Assembly: GCA_012735215.1 (NCBI GenBank)
Contig: JAAYHX010000017.1
Location: forward strand, 1 to 64,000
Direction of reading: 5' to 3'
DNA length: 64,000 nt
From: Tissierellia bacterium
GTDB lineage: Bacteria; Bacillota; Clostridia; Tissierellales; Tepidimicrobiaceae
The notes beneath the pieces were generated by a model. That model saw only the letters and a list, made by a program, of their open reading frames with translations, was not told the DNA's origin and ran no database searches. Positions within the stretch are counted from its first letter, which is position 1. Each line of letters starts with the position of its first letter. Below, piece after piece: positions 54,011 through 63,198 of this stretch. Both the position numbers and the translations under genes were made by a program.

Positions 54011-54050
54011 ACTAACTTACTAACAAATAAAAGAGGGGGGAGCTTGACAT

Positions 54051-57000
54051 ATGTCAAAGGTTATGAAAACCATGGATGGTAATACTGCTGCTGCTTACAT
54101 TGCTTACGCCTTTACAGATGTTGCAGCCATATATCCAATTACACCATCTTCAAACATGGCTGAATTGGTTGATGAATGGGCAGCAAGCGGTAAAAAGAAC
54201 ATTTTTGGACAGGAAGTCACAGTTACTGAAATGCAGTCAGAAGCAGGTGCTGCAGGCGCTGTTCACGGATCCTTATCTGCAGGAGCATTAACAACAACAT
54301 TCACAGCATCACAGGGTTTAATGCTCATGCTTCCCAATATGTATAAAATAGCAGGAGAGCTTTTACCAGGAGTTTTCCATGTATCTGCAAGGGCATTAGC
54401 AAGTCATGCCTTGAGCATATTTGGGGACCATCAGGATGTGATGGCTGCAAGGCAAACGGGATTTGCACTCCTTTGTTCAGCAAGTGTACAAGAAGTAATG
54501 GATTTAGCCGGAGTGGCACACCTTTCCGCAATTAAGGGCAAAGTTCCATTCTTACATTTCTTTGATGGATTTAGAACAAGTCACGAAATACAGAAGATAG
54601 AAACAATAGACTATGAAGACTTAAAGAAACTAGTGGACTACGATGCACTTAATGAGTTCAGAAAGAGATCCTTAAACCCAGAAAACCCATATACAAAGGG
54701 AACTGCACAAAATCCAGATATCTACTTCCAAATGGTAGAGTCTGCTAATCCATATTATGAAAACATAATAAATGTTGTAGAAGAGTATATGGATGAAATC
54801 AACAAGATTACTGGTAGGGACTACAAGTTGTTTAACTACTACGGACATCCAGAAGCAGATAGAATAATAGTTGCTATGGGTTCAGTTACTGAAGCTATAG
54901 AAGAGACTATTGACTACCTAATGAATCAAGGAGAAAAAGTAGGTGTAATAAAAGTTCATCTATATAGACCATTCTCAGCAAAACACTTCTTTGATGTATT
55001 ACCAAGTACTGTAAAGAAGATTGCTGTTTTAGATAGAACTAAGGAGAAGGGATCAGTAGGAGAACCACTGTACTTAGATGTTAAGAATATATTCTATGAT
55101 AGAGAAGAAAGGCCACTAATAGTAGGTGGAAGATATGGTTTAGGTTCAAAGGATATTAATCCATCCCAGATTAAAGCTGTATTTGACAACTTAAATGAAG
55201 AAAATCCAAAGAATGGATTTACAGTTGGTATTATAGATGATGTTACTTATACCTCACTAGAAGTAGAAGAAAAGATTAATACTACACCAGAAGGCACTAT
55301 AAGATGCAAGTTCTGGGGCTTTGGCTCTGATGGTACAGTTGGCGCAAATAAGAGTGCAATTAAGATCATTGGCGATAATACAGACATGTACGCTCAAGGA
55401 TACTTCTCCTATGACAGTAAGAAATCTGGTGGAGTTACAGTATCCCATTTGAGATTTGGACATAAGCCAATAAAGTCAACTTATCTAATCGATGAAGCTG
55501 ATTTTATATCTTGTTCAAAACAATCCTATGTACATCAATATAATGTACTTGAAGGCTTGAAAGATGGAGGAACATTTTTACTTAACTGTACTTGGACAGA
55601 AGATGAGTTAGATAAGCACTTACCAGCTTCAGTAAAGAGATACTTAGCGGAGCACAATATTAACTTCTATATAATAAATGCCACAAAGATAGCTGAAGAA
55701 ATAGGTCTTGGCGGAAGAATTAACATGATAATGCAATCAGCCTTCTTCAAGCTATCCAATGTAATACCAATAGAGGATGCAGTAAAATATCTAAAGGATT
55801 CCATACTAGCTTCCTATGGCAAGAAGGGCGATGAAATAGTTAAAATGAACTATGAAGCAGTTGATAAGGGAATCAATGCTCTAGTTAAAGTGGATGTTCC
55901 AGAATCATGGAAGCAGGCTGCAGATGAAGAGGTAGAAGAAAAGGAAGTACCTGATTTCATAAAGAATGTTGTATTCACAATGAACAGACAAGAAGGGGAT
56001 AAATTACCAGTAAGTACTTTTGTTGGAAGAGAAGATGGATCATGGCCTAATGGGACTTCAGCTTATGAAAAACGTGGTATAGCTGTGCATGTTCCAGAGT
56101 GGCAGGTAGATAAGTGTATCCAGTGTAATCAATGTGCATTAGTATGTCCTCATGCAGTAATAAGGCCATTCTTGTTAAATGAGGAAGAAAAGAAAAATGC
56201 ACCAGAAACCTTTGTAACTAAGAAAGCAATTGGTAAGGGCTTACAAGGATTAGAATTTAGAATTCAAATAAGTCCATTAGATTGTACAGGTTGTGGAGCA
56301 TGTGCAAATACTTGTCCAGCTAAGGAAAAAGCGTTGATAATGAAGCCCTTCGAAGAACAATATGAAGTACAATCTAAGAACTGGGATTATGCTATAGAGA
56401 AGGTAGAGCCAAAAGAAGACTTAGCAGACACTACTGTAAAAGGCAGCCAATTTAAGCAACCATTGTTGGAGTTTTCTGGAGCATGTGCTGGTTGTGGTGA
56501 AACACCATACGCTAGACTTGTAACACAACTATTTGGAGATAGAATGATTATAGCTAATGCTACAGGTTGTTCATCCATATGGGGAGCAAGTGCACCAGCT
56601 ACACCATATTGTACCAATAAAGAAGGTAAAGGGCCTGCTTGGGCTAACTCTCTATTTGAAGACAATGCAGAGTACGGATATGGTATGGCAGTAGCAGTTA
56701 AAAAGATTAGAAGCAAGATTGAAGACCTAATGAAGGAATTCATAGAGTTAAATATAGATGATGAACTTAATGGCTTATTCAAACAGTGGCTAGAGGGCAA
56801 AGATGATGCTAAAGCCTCTAAAGCTGCAGCAGGACTTATAATTCCAAAATTAGACAAGGATGTGGCAGATGAAAGAGGAAACAAAATCCTTAAGTCTATA
56901 AAGGAATTTAAAGATTACCTAATTAAGAAGTCTATTTGGATCTATGGTGGAGACGGTTGGGCATATGATATAGGATTTGGTGGATTGGATCACGTATTAG

Positions 57001-57593
57001 CTTCAGGAGAAGATGTTAACGTATTGGTGTTTGATACTGAAGTTTACTCCAATACTGGCGGTCAATCATCAAAGGCTACTCCAAGGGCAGCAGTTGCTAA
57101 ATTTGCAGCTTCAGGTAAGAAGGTTAGGAAAAAAGACCTTGGAATGATAGCTGCTTCCTATGGCTATGTATATGTAGCTCAAGTAGCTATGGGCGCAAAT
57201 ATGAACCAATTGATGAAGGCTCTTGTAGAAGCTGAATCCTATGATGGACCATCACTGATTATAGCTTATGCACCATGTATCAACCACGGTATTAAAGGTG
57301 GCATGGGTAACAGCATAGAACAGGAAAAGAGAGCAGTAGAAAGTGGATATTGGCATCTATACAGATTTGACCCAAGACGCAAGGAAGAAGGAAAAAATCC
57401 ATTTGTATTAGACTCTAAAGAGCCAACCAGACCATTTAGAGACTTCTTGGAAACTGAAGTAAGGTATACTTCCTTGAAACGTACCTTCCCAGAAATAGCT
57501 GAAGAGCTATTCAAAGTAGCAGAAGAAGATGCCAAGGACAGATATGAAAAATATAAGAGAATGGCAGAAGAAGGTACTGTAAAAGCTGAATAA
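54051..57593 (+). CDS. nifJ: Pyruvate:ferredoxin (flavodoxin) oxidoreductase
   Basis: 1180 residues, the usual size for the single-chain enzyme. The N-terminal domain I opens MDGNTAAAYIAYAFTDVAAIYPITPSS (TPP pyrimidine site). Two 4Fe-4S clusters lie in the ferredoxin domain (CIQCNQCALVCPHA and CTGCGACANTCPA), a third is formed by CAGCGETPYARL and later Cys, and the TPP diphosphate motif is GDGWAYDIGFGGLDH with NTGGQSSKATP. It converts pyruvate and CoA to acetyl-CoA, CO2 and reduced ferredoxin, the centre of anaerobic energy metabolism. A GAGGGGGGAG site precedes the ATG. It has its own promoter, leader and terminator, so it is monocistronic. Confidence 0.98.
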   Translation: MSKVMKTMDGNTAAAYIAYAFTDVAAIYPITPSSNMAELVDEWAASGKKNIFGQEVTVTEMQSEAGAAGAVHGSLSAGALTTTFTASQGLMLMLPNMYKIAGELLPGVFHVSARALASHALSIFGDHQDVMAARQTGFALLCSASVQEVMDLAGVAHLSAIKGKVPFLHFFDGFRTSHEIQKIETIDYEDLKKLVDYDALNEFRKRSLNPENPYTKGTAQNPDIYFQMVESANPYYENIINVVEEYMDEINKITGRDYKLFNYYGHPEADRIIVAMGSVTEAIEETIDYLMNQGEKVGVIKVHLYRPFSAKHFFDVLPSTVKKIAVLDRTKEKGSVGEPLYLDVKNIFYDREERPLIVGGRYGLGSKDINPSQIKAVFDNLNEENPKNGFTVGIIDDVTYTSLEVEEKINTTPEGTIRCKFWGFGSDGTVGANKSAIKIIGDNTDMYAQGYFSYDSKKSGGVTVSHLRFGHKPIKSTYLIDEADFISCSKQSYVHQYNVLEGLKDGGTFLLNCTWTEDELDKHLPASVKRYLAEHNINFYIINATKIAEEIGLGGRINMIMQSAFFKLSNVIPIEDAVKYLKDSILASYGKKGDEIVKMNYEAVDKGINALVKVDVPESWKQAADEEVEEKEVPDFIKNVVFTMNRQEGDKLPVSTFVGREDGSWPNGTSAYEKRGIAVHVPEWQVDKCIQCNQCALVCPHAVIRPFLLNEEEKKNAPETFVTKKAIGKGLQGLEFRIQISPLDCTGCGACANTCPAKEKALIMKPFEEQYEVQSKNWDYAIEKVEPKEDLADTTVKGSQFKQPLLEFSGACAGCGETPYARLVTQLFGDRMIIANATGCSSIWGASAPATPYCTNKEGKGPAWANSLFEDNAEYGYGMAVAVKKIRSKIEDLMKEFIELNIDDELNGLFKQWLEGKDDAKASKAAAGLIIPKLDKDVADERGNKILKSIKEFKDYLIKKSIWIYGGDGWAYDIGFGGLDHVLASGEDVNVLVFDTEVYSNTGGQSSKATPRAAVAKFAASGKKVRKKDLGMIAASYGYVYVAQVAMGANMNQLMKALVEAESYDGPSLIIAYAPCINHGIKGGMGNSIEQEKRAVESGYWHLYRFDPRRKEEGKNPFVLDSKEPTRPFRDFLETEVRYTSLKRTFPEIAEELFKVAEEDAKDRYEKYKRMAEEGTVKAE

Positions 57594-57600
57594 GATATTA

Positions 57601-57637
57601 ACAAAAGGTAGGAGCATATTAGCTTCCTACCTTTTGT
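57601..57637 (+). terminator. Rho-independent terminator after nifJ
   Basis: ACAAAAGGTAGGA (57601-57613) and TCCTACCTTTTGT (57625-57637) form a perfect 13-base stem. Confidence 0.88.
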
Positions 57638-57705
57638 ATCTGATATCCATATATTACATAATGGCTCCTTCTATTGAATAATCATATAATAGGAGGTGGC
57701 CAGGT

Positions 57706-59013
57706 ATGAAAAAAATACTTTTTATTATTTTAGTTGGATTTATAATGATTTGGACTTATAATTTATTTATAGATAATATCATATTTACAGAAGAAGTAGA
57801 AGAAGAAGCTTATAGAGGAATAATAAGGATATGGGATATTCCACGTACTAATGTCAGCACAGGAAGTCTGTATCCATGGCTTAATGATGCAATTAGGGCC
57901 TTTGAAAAGACCAATCCAGGCGTTTATATAGAATTTGTTGAGACCGATATGGAAAACATATATAAGGCTATTATAGGTAAAGGCCAAGACCATGAGTTGC
58001 CGGATATTATTCCTATAGATTCAAACTTTTTATACTTTGATAAATTAGAACCTTTGGATGAGTACTTTTCAGATCATGATATTGATGGATTTAAACATCA
58101 GGTATTAAAATCCGTAATTTATAAAGAGAATATGGTTGCAGTTCCTCTTGCTATGAGCACTAATGTATTATATATTAACCTAGATAAGTTTAATGAAAGG
58201 GGAATATCTACTCCTGCAAATGGGAACTGGACTTATGATGAGTTTGTTGATTCTTTGAAAAATCTCAATTACGATGCTGATGGGGATGGAACAGTAGATG
58301 AATTTGGATTTATTTCATATGTTGGAGAAGGTTGCTATAATATTTGGAGTCTACTCCTGTCAGATGGAGCCGAATTTATAAATCCCAAAAGATTGGAATA
58401 TAACTTCTATGGAGAAAAGGCCATTAAGGGTCTTAACAGATTGGTCCAATTGAAGGAATATAAGGTGGTACCTGATTCTTTCGGAAGCCTTAGCTTACAG
58501 GAGGCCTGGGATATGTTCTATAAGGATCAAAAGGCAGCAGCCATTATTGCCGGAGCGTGGGCAAACCATATTCTAGATGGATTATATAATAGGGGAGAGG
58601 GCTTCAATTACGACATAGCTAATTTTCCAACGGGGGACAAAAACTTGCCTGTAATCTTAAGTGATGATATATTTTCTTATGGGGTATTAAAAAATGGAGA
58701 TCAAAAGAAAACTGCCATGTGTGTAAAGTTCCTAAAGTTTTTAACTAGTGATTATAACCAGCGTTCTTTAGAAAAGGTTGGGTTGTTTACAGCAAAAAGA
58801 GGAATAAATGATATGTATTTAGATAATCCAAAAATGAAGAAAATAGAGGATTGTTTAGATTATACTGAATACATACCTTATATAGATAATAAGAGAAAAA
58901 TCGATGAGATAATTCATAATGAAATTGTCAATGCTATTTTAGGAAACAAGTCTACTTCTCAAGCTGTAGAAGATGCAAAAAAAGAAATAGATAAGTTAAA
59001 CAACGAAAATTAA
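57706..59013 (+). CDS. Extracellular solute-binding protein, family 1, without transporter genes
   Basis: 435 residues: an N-terminal membrane helix (4-20) with no lipobox Cys, then a sugar-binding-protein fold: RAFEKTNPGVYIEFVETD near the start, VAVPLAMSTNVLYINLDKFNERGI and GNWTYDEFVDSLKNL in the middle, and AAAIIAGAW. A loop DADGDGTVDEFG at 190-201 resembles an EF-hand or dockerin-like calcium loop; such loops occur in this family. ABC permeases normally adjoin the gene but none are nearby. It is 18 bases before murB. It may be a stand-alone sensor or a wall-associated binding protein (inference). Confidence 0.88.
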   Translation: MKKILFIILVGFIMIWTYNLFIDNIIFTEEVEEEAYRGIIRIWDIPRTNVSTGSLYPWLNDAIRAFEKTNPGVYIEFVETDMENIYKAIIGKGQDHELPDIIPIDSNFLYFDKLEPLDEYFSDHDIDGFKHQVLKSVIYKENMVAVPLAMSTNVLYINLDKFNERGISTPANGNWTYDEFVDSLKNLNYDADGDGTVDEFGFISYVGEGCYNIWSLLLSDGAEFINPKRLEYNFYGEKAIKGLNRLVQLKEYKVVPDSFGSLSLQEAWDMFYKDQKAAAIIAGAWANHILDGLYNRGEGFNYDIANFPTGDKNLPVILSDDIFSYGVLKNGDQKKTAMCVKFLKFLTSDYNQRSLEKVGLFTAKRGINDMYLDNPKMKKIEDCLDYTEYIPYIDNKRKIDEIIHNEIVNAILGNKSTSQAVEDAKKEIDKLNNEN

Positions 59014-59031
59014 GGAAATAGGAGTGGTATT

Positions 59032-59943
59032 TTGGATAAATCATGTCTTTATCAATTATTTAAAGATAAGAAATTCGGAAAAGTATTGTTCGACGAACCC
59101 ATGAAGAATCATACCTCATTTAAAATTGGGGGACCAGCAGATGTTTTAATTATTCCTGATAAGGAAGAGGAAATAGTAGAGGCTATCAAGTTCTGCAGAG
59201 AAAACAATGTGAAACATTTTGTAATGGGAAATGGAAGCAATCTATTAGTTAAAGATTCAGGCATAAGAGGAGTAGTAATAAAGATAGCTAATGGATTTGA
59301 TAGAATAGATGTAGTGGGAGAAAAAATAATATGTGAAAGTGGGGCCTTGCTTTCTAAAGTAGCCAAACACGCATTAAAGAGTTCCTTAACAGGTTTTGAA
59401 TTTGCCAGCGGCATACCTGGTACTATAGGAGGAGCCATTACCATGAATGCTGGGGCTTATGGTGGTGAGATGAAGGATGTAGTTTCGAAGGTTAGGGTCC
59501 TTGACGGGAACAACAATGTAATAGAGCTGACAAATGATGAGATGAATTTCAGATATAGAGGCAGCCTAATCGGAGATGAAAATCTAATAGTACTAGGAGT
59601 GGAATTAAAACTTAGTAGTGGAGATCCTGCATTGATAGACCAAAAAATGAAGGATTTAACTAACAGAAGGGTTACAAAACAGCCCTTAGAATATCCTAGC
59701 GCTGGAAGTACATTTAAAAGGCCAGAGGGATATTTTGCAGGTAAGTTAATAGAAGACGCTGGACTTAGAGGAGTAAGGTATGGTGATGCTCAGGTTTCAG
59801 AAAAACACTGTGGATTCATTATCAATGTAGGAGAAGCAAATTTCCATCATGTTATAACTCTTATAAAGATGATTCAAAAGGTAGTTTATGATAAATTCAA
59901 TGTAAGGTTGGAGCCTGAGGTAAGAATAATAGGAGATGATTAG
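59032..59943 (+). CDS. murB: UDP-N-acetylenolpyruvoylglucosamine reductase
   Basis: 303 residues, short (type II) MurB. FAD-binding motifs: TSFKIGGPADVLI, VMGNGSNLLV, SGIPGTIGGAITMNAGAYGGE; the catalytic region is FRYRGSLI and SAGSTFKRPEGYFAGKLIEDAGLRG, with the proton-donating Ser in GSTF. It makes UDP-MurNAc for peptidoglycan. TTG start with AGGAGTGG about six bases before it. It heads the murB-php-rapZ-yvcK run; the genes are 2-12 bases apart. Confidence 0.97.
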   Translation: MDKSCLYQLFKDKKFGKVLFDEPMKNHTSFKIGGPADVLIIPDKEEEIVEAIKFCRENNVKHFVMGNGSNLLVKDSGIRGVVIKIANGFDRIDVVGEKIICESGALLSKVAKHALKSSLTGFEFASGIPGTIGGAITMNAGAYGGEMKDVVSKVRVLDGNNNVIELTNDEMNFRYRGSLIGDENLIVLGVELKLSSGDPALIDQKMKDLTNRRVTKQPLEYPSAGSTFKRPEGYFAGKLIEDAGLRGVRYGDAQVSEKHCGFIINVGEANFHHVITLIKMIQKVVYDKFNVRLEPEVRIIGDD

Positions 59944-59955
59944 AGGGATAGTACT

Positions 59956-60693
59956 ATGAGAATAACAGCAGATTATCATACCCATACCATATACAGCCAC
60001 GGAAAGGGTACCATAAGGGAAAATGTAGAAGAGGCTATAAAAAAAGGATTGAAGGCAATAGGAATATGTGATCATGGACCTGGCCATTTCTTATATGGTA
60101 TAAAGAGGGATAAAATTTATCAGATGAGAAAAGAAGTAGACAGGTTAAATAAGGAATATAAGGAAATAGATATTCTATTAGGGGTGGAAGCAAATATAAT
60201 AGGCTTTGATGGTACCATAGATGTAGATGAAGAAGTAATAGATATGCTGGACATATTGCTCCTTGGATTTCACTATGGAGTCTTATTTAAGTCCATGGGA
60301 GGATATATGTTCATGAATGTGGTCAACCCCCTATCAAAGCTGTTACCTATCTGTAAAGATAAGGTAATAGAAAGGAATACTGCAGCCATTATTAAAGCTA
60401 TAGAAAGATATCCTGTAGATCTCATTACCCATCCTGGTGACAAGGTAAGGCTGAATACGAAAAAAGTAGCTGAAGCAGCTTATAAAAAAGGAGTAGCCCT
60501 AGAAATAAATAGCAAGCACAATGAGCTATCCGTAGAAAACCTAAAAATTGCATTGGAAACACAAGTTGAATTCTGCATAAGCAGTGATGCTCACAGACCA
60601 GAAGATGTAGGTAGTGTAGATGAGGCGATAGATAGGATAATAAAAGCTAATGTTCCTTTAGTTAGAATAAAAAATATTGTAGGTAAACAATAG
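59956..60693 (+). CDS. PHP-domain phosphoesterase (YcdX-like)
   Basis: 245 residues. The N-terminal metal site is ADYHTHTIYSHGKGTI, further ligands lie in CDHGP, LLGVEANI, the central LLGFHYG and the C-terminal THPGD and SSDAHRPEDVG. This arrangement of a trinuclear-metal PHP hydrolase matches the YcdX family. The substrate is unknown. In clostridia it often lies between murB and rapZ, as here; a link to peptidoglycan or central metabolism is only contextual. Confidence 0.93.
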   Translation: MRITADYHTHTIYSHGKGTIRENVEEAIKKGLKAIGICDHGPGHFLYGIKRDKIYQMRKEVDRLNKEYKEIDILLGVEANIIGFDGTIDVDEEVIDMLDILLLGFHYGVLFKSMGGYMFMNVVNPLSKLLPICKDKVIERNTAAIIKAIERYPVDLITHPGDKVRLNTKKVAEAAYKKGVALEINSKHNELSVENLKIALETQVEFCISSDAHRPEDVGSVDEAIDRIIKANVPLVRIKNIVGKQ

Positions 60694-60704
60694 GAGTGAA
60701 TTAT

Positions 60705-61562
60705 ATGGAATTTGTTATAATTACAGGCATGTCTGGCGCAGGCAAAAGCCATGCCATGAAGGCTATGGAAGATATGGGATATTATTGTATGGATAATTTA
60801 CCTCCAGCCCTTTTACTGAAGTTTGCCCAGCTGTGCCAAAATTCAAAGAAAGAAATAGATAAAGTAGCTATAGTTGCTGATATAAGGGGAGGAATCTTCT
60901 TTGACGACCTGTTTATAAGCTTAGATGAGCTGAACAAGGAAGGTATAGGCTATAAGATACTTTTCCTAGATGCCTCTAATGAAGTCCTAATAAACAGGTT
61001 TAAAGAGATGAGAAGGCCCCATCCTCTGGCCCACAATGGAAGAGCTATAGATGGGATAATAGAGGAAAGAAAGCTACTTTCTGAGGTAAAGAGAAGGGCA
61101 GATTATGTAATAAACACATCTAGGCTCACTATAAGTATGCTGAGGGAAGAAATATCTAAGATATTTCTTCAAGGGGTAGAATTAAGAAAGTTAACCATAT
61201 CAGTAGTCTCTTTTGGCTTTAAAAATGGTATCCTATTGGATGCAGACCTGGTTTTTGATGTAAGGTTTATCACCAATCCCCACTATATACCAGAACTAAG
61301 AGATTTAACTGGAGAAGATGATAGGGTTAAGGAATATGTATTTCGATGGGAACAGACCAATGTGTTTGTAGAGAAAACAATTGACCTGCTGGAGTTCCTA
61401 ATTCCAAACTATATTAAAGAAGGCAAGACTCAGCTAGTAATAGGCATAGGCTGTACTGGTGGCAAACATCGATCTGTAGCTATTGCTTATGAGATCAAGG
61501 ATAGGCTCAATAAAAATGGCCATAGGGCTATTGTGTCTCATCGGGATTATAAGTTAGAGTAA
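60705..61562 (+). CDS. rapZ: RNase adapter/nucleotide-binding protein RapZ (YvcJ)
   Basis: 285 residues. Walker A TGMSGAGKSHA is at 7-17, Walker B-like FLDASNEVLINRFKEMRRPHPL in the middle, and a C-terminal domain ending in GIGCTGGKHRSVAIAYEI, which in Escherichia coli binds GlcN-6-P and GlmZ. In Bacillus the homologue YvcJ is a GTPase linked to competence. ATG 60705, six bases after GGAGTG, is preferred over a GTG at 60696. yvcK follows after 12 bases, as in most Firmicutes. Confidence 0.96.
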   Translation: MEFVIITGMSGAGKSHAMKAMEDMGYYCMDNLPPALLLKFAQLCQNSKKEIDKVAIVADIRGGIFFDDLFISLDELNKEGIGYKILFLDASNEVLINRFKEMRRPHPLAHNGRAIDGIIEERKLLSEVKRRADYVINTSRLTISMLREEISKIFLQGVELRKLTISVVSFGFKNGILLDADLVFDVRFITNPHYIPELRDLTGEDDRVKEYVFRWEQTNVFVEKTIDLLEFLIPNYIKEGKTQLVIGIGCTGGKHRSVAIAYEIKDRLNKNGHRAIVSHRDYKLE

Positions 61563-61574
61563 AGGAGTATTCTT

Positions 61575-62576
61575 ATGAAGAAAATTGATAATTCCTTGCA
61601 TATGGAACCAAAAGTAGTAGTTGTTGGTGGAGGAACAGGTTTATCTGTATTGTTGAGGGGGTTAAAAAGGTTTACTCCAAATATAACTGCAATAGTAACA
61701 GTGGCTGATGATGGTGGTGGATCTGGGGTACTCCGAGAGGATCTTGGCATGCTTCCACCGGGAGATATCAGGTCCTGCTTGTTAGCCCTTGCCAACACAG
61801 AACCGACCATGGAGAAACTTTTTCAATTTAGGTTTAAGGAAGGAAGACTAAAGGGACAGAGCTTTGGAAACCTATTCATTGCTGCCATGAATGAAATATA
61901 TGGTAGTTTTGAGTTAGCAATTAAGGAAGCCAGCAATGTATTGGCTGTTACTGGTAAAGTACTGCCGATGACCTTGGAAAATGTAACCTTATACGCCATT
62001 TTAAAAAATGGACAGGTAGTCAAAGGAGAGTCAGAAATTCCATTGAAAAATAAGGAAGTAGGCAGTAGGATAGAACGTATATACATGGAACCCAAGGTTA
62101 GTTATCCTCTAGATGAAGCCATTGTTGCTATTGAAGAAGCAGATGTTATAGTTTTAGGACCTGGAAGCCTCTATACCAGTATAATTCCAAACCTATTAGT
62201 AAATAACATAGTAGGTACCATATTTGATGCAAGGGCGCCAAAGGTGTATATTTCCAATATTATGACTCAGCCAGGAGAAACAGATGGCTATACGGTACTT
62301 GATCACGTTGAGGCTATATTAAAGCATAGTAGAGAGGATTTTTTGGATTATGCTATTGTAAATACTGAAACAATACCAGTAGACTCTTTGGAAAAATATA
62401 TACATGATGGTTCAGAGCCTGTTATATTAGGAGATAAGGATGAAGAGATATTAAATAGGAAAGGGATAAAACTGATTAAAGACAACCTAGTAGATATTAA
62501 AAAGGATTATATAAGACATGATTCTGTTAGGCTGAGCAAGATTTTGATGAAGATAGCAAATAAGGACGACATATAG
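61575..62576 (+). CDS. yvcK: Gluconeogenesis factor YvcK (CofD-like)
   Basis: 333 residues, Rossmann-like: VVVGGGTGLSVLLRGLK at the N-terminus, TVADDGGGSGVLREDLGMLPPGD and ALANTEPTMEKLFQFRF, then VLGPGSLYTSIIPNLL. It binds UDP-GlcNAc in Bacillus and is needed for wall homeostasis on gluconeogenic carbon. AAAGGAG before the ATG. The gene is the end of its operon here: whiA, which normally follows, is not present in the next 1.4 kb. Confidence 0.96.
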   Translation: MKKIDNSLHMEPKVVVVGGGTGLSVLLRGLKRFTPNITAIVTVADDGGGSGVLREDLGMLPPGDIRSCLLALANTEPTMEKLFQFRFKEGRLKGQSFGNLFIAAMNEIYGSFELAIKEASNVLAVTGKVLPMTLENVTLYAILKNGQVVKGESEIPLKNKEVGSRIERIYMEPKVSYPLDEAIVAIEEADVIVLGPGSLYTSIIPNLLVNNIVGTIFDARAPKVYISNIMTQPGETDGYTVLDHVEAILKHSREDFLDYAIVNTETIPVDSLEKYIHDGSEPVILGDKDEEILNRKGIKLIKDNLVDIKKDYIRHDSVRLSKILMKIANKDDI

Positions 62577-62584
62577 CCGTCCTA
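62563..62584. terminator. Weak hairpin between yvcK and the convergent gene
   Basis: AGGACG (62563-62568) and CGTCCT (62578-62583) form a six-base stem with a nine-base loop that contains the yvcK stop. T-richness is modest on either side. Confidence 0.4.
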
Positions 62585-62595
62585 AGTATAAGAGC

Positions 62596-63114
62596 TTATT
62601 TTTTGATTTCATCGATCATTTTCGATATGAGGTTCCCTGCTGATTTTTTTGTCAGTTGATCATAGTTTACTGGCATATTTAACTCTCCAGCTAGTTTTTT
62701 TATAGTATCAAGCTGCCTCTTAGTTGGAGGTTCTTCTTCAGTGGCAATATTTATATTTTTACTTTCTACCATGCTGTCATCTAGGGTTAATTCTTCAATG
62801 GCAGTCATGCCTACATTGGTTAGGTCTCTCAAGGCTCTAGCCTTGGCTCTAGTAGAGGCCATCCTTATAATATGTGGAACTATGTTGGTGTTTACTGACT
62901 GAGGACTTGCATCACCTATGTCGGTAAAGCTTTCCTTTTCAGTTGCTGCTGTTGCTTTGCATATAGCTGTCATGTTGTTATCAGCAGTAGGAGCTTGTAT
63001 AAGCTCTACCACTATGGATTTTAGATTCTTTTGGTGTGCTAGGTCTAAAAGTCCTTCATAAGTGACATAGGATTTGCCTTGTAAGTTTATAATAAATTTT
63101 TCATTAATATTCAT
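62596..63114 (-). CDS. Uncharacterised protein, possibly Rad52/DdrA-like single-strand annealing family
   Basis: 172 residues, cytoplasmic. The core (about 15-110) contains VTYEGLLDLAHQKNLKSIVVE, SFTDIGDASPQSV and IIRMASTRAKARALRDLTNVG. That arrangement, with a 'T-R-A-x-A-R-A-L-R' helix late in the domain, resembles Rad52/DdrA/Erf-type annealing proteins. The C-terminal third (TKRQLDTIKKLAGELNM... SAGNLISKMIDEIK) is like small helical tails found on phage-type DNA proteins. The match is from memory of the pattern, and could be wrong. GGGGTGG precedes the ATG. It may be co-transcribed with the M42 gene 84 bases upstream. Confidence 0.5.
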   Translation of the reverse strand: MNINEKFIINLQGKSYVTYEGLLDLAHQKNLKSIVVELIQAPTADNNMTAICKATAATEKESFTDIGDASPQSVNTNIVPHIIRMASTRAKARALRDLTNVGMTAIEELTLDDSMVESKNINIATEEEPPTKRQLDTIKKLAGELNMPVNYDQLTKKSAGNLISKMIDEIKK

Positions 63115-63198
63115 TAAACCACCCCATCTATATTTTGCTAAACTTGTTTAAATTTAAACCTGGGAAAATGAAGCAATGCAGGTGGTTTGATGGAAAAA

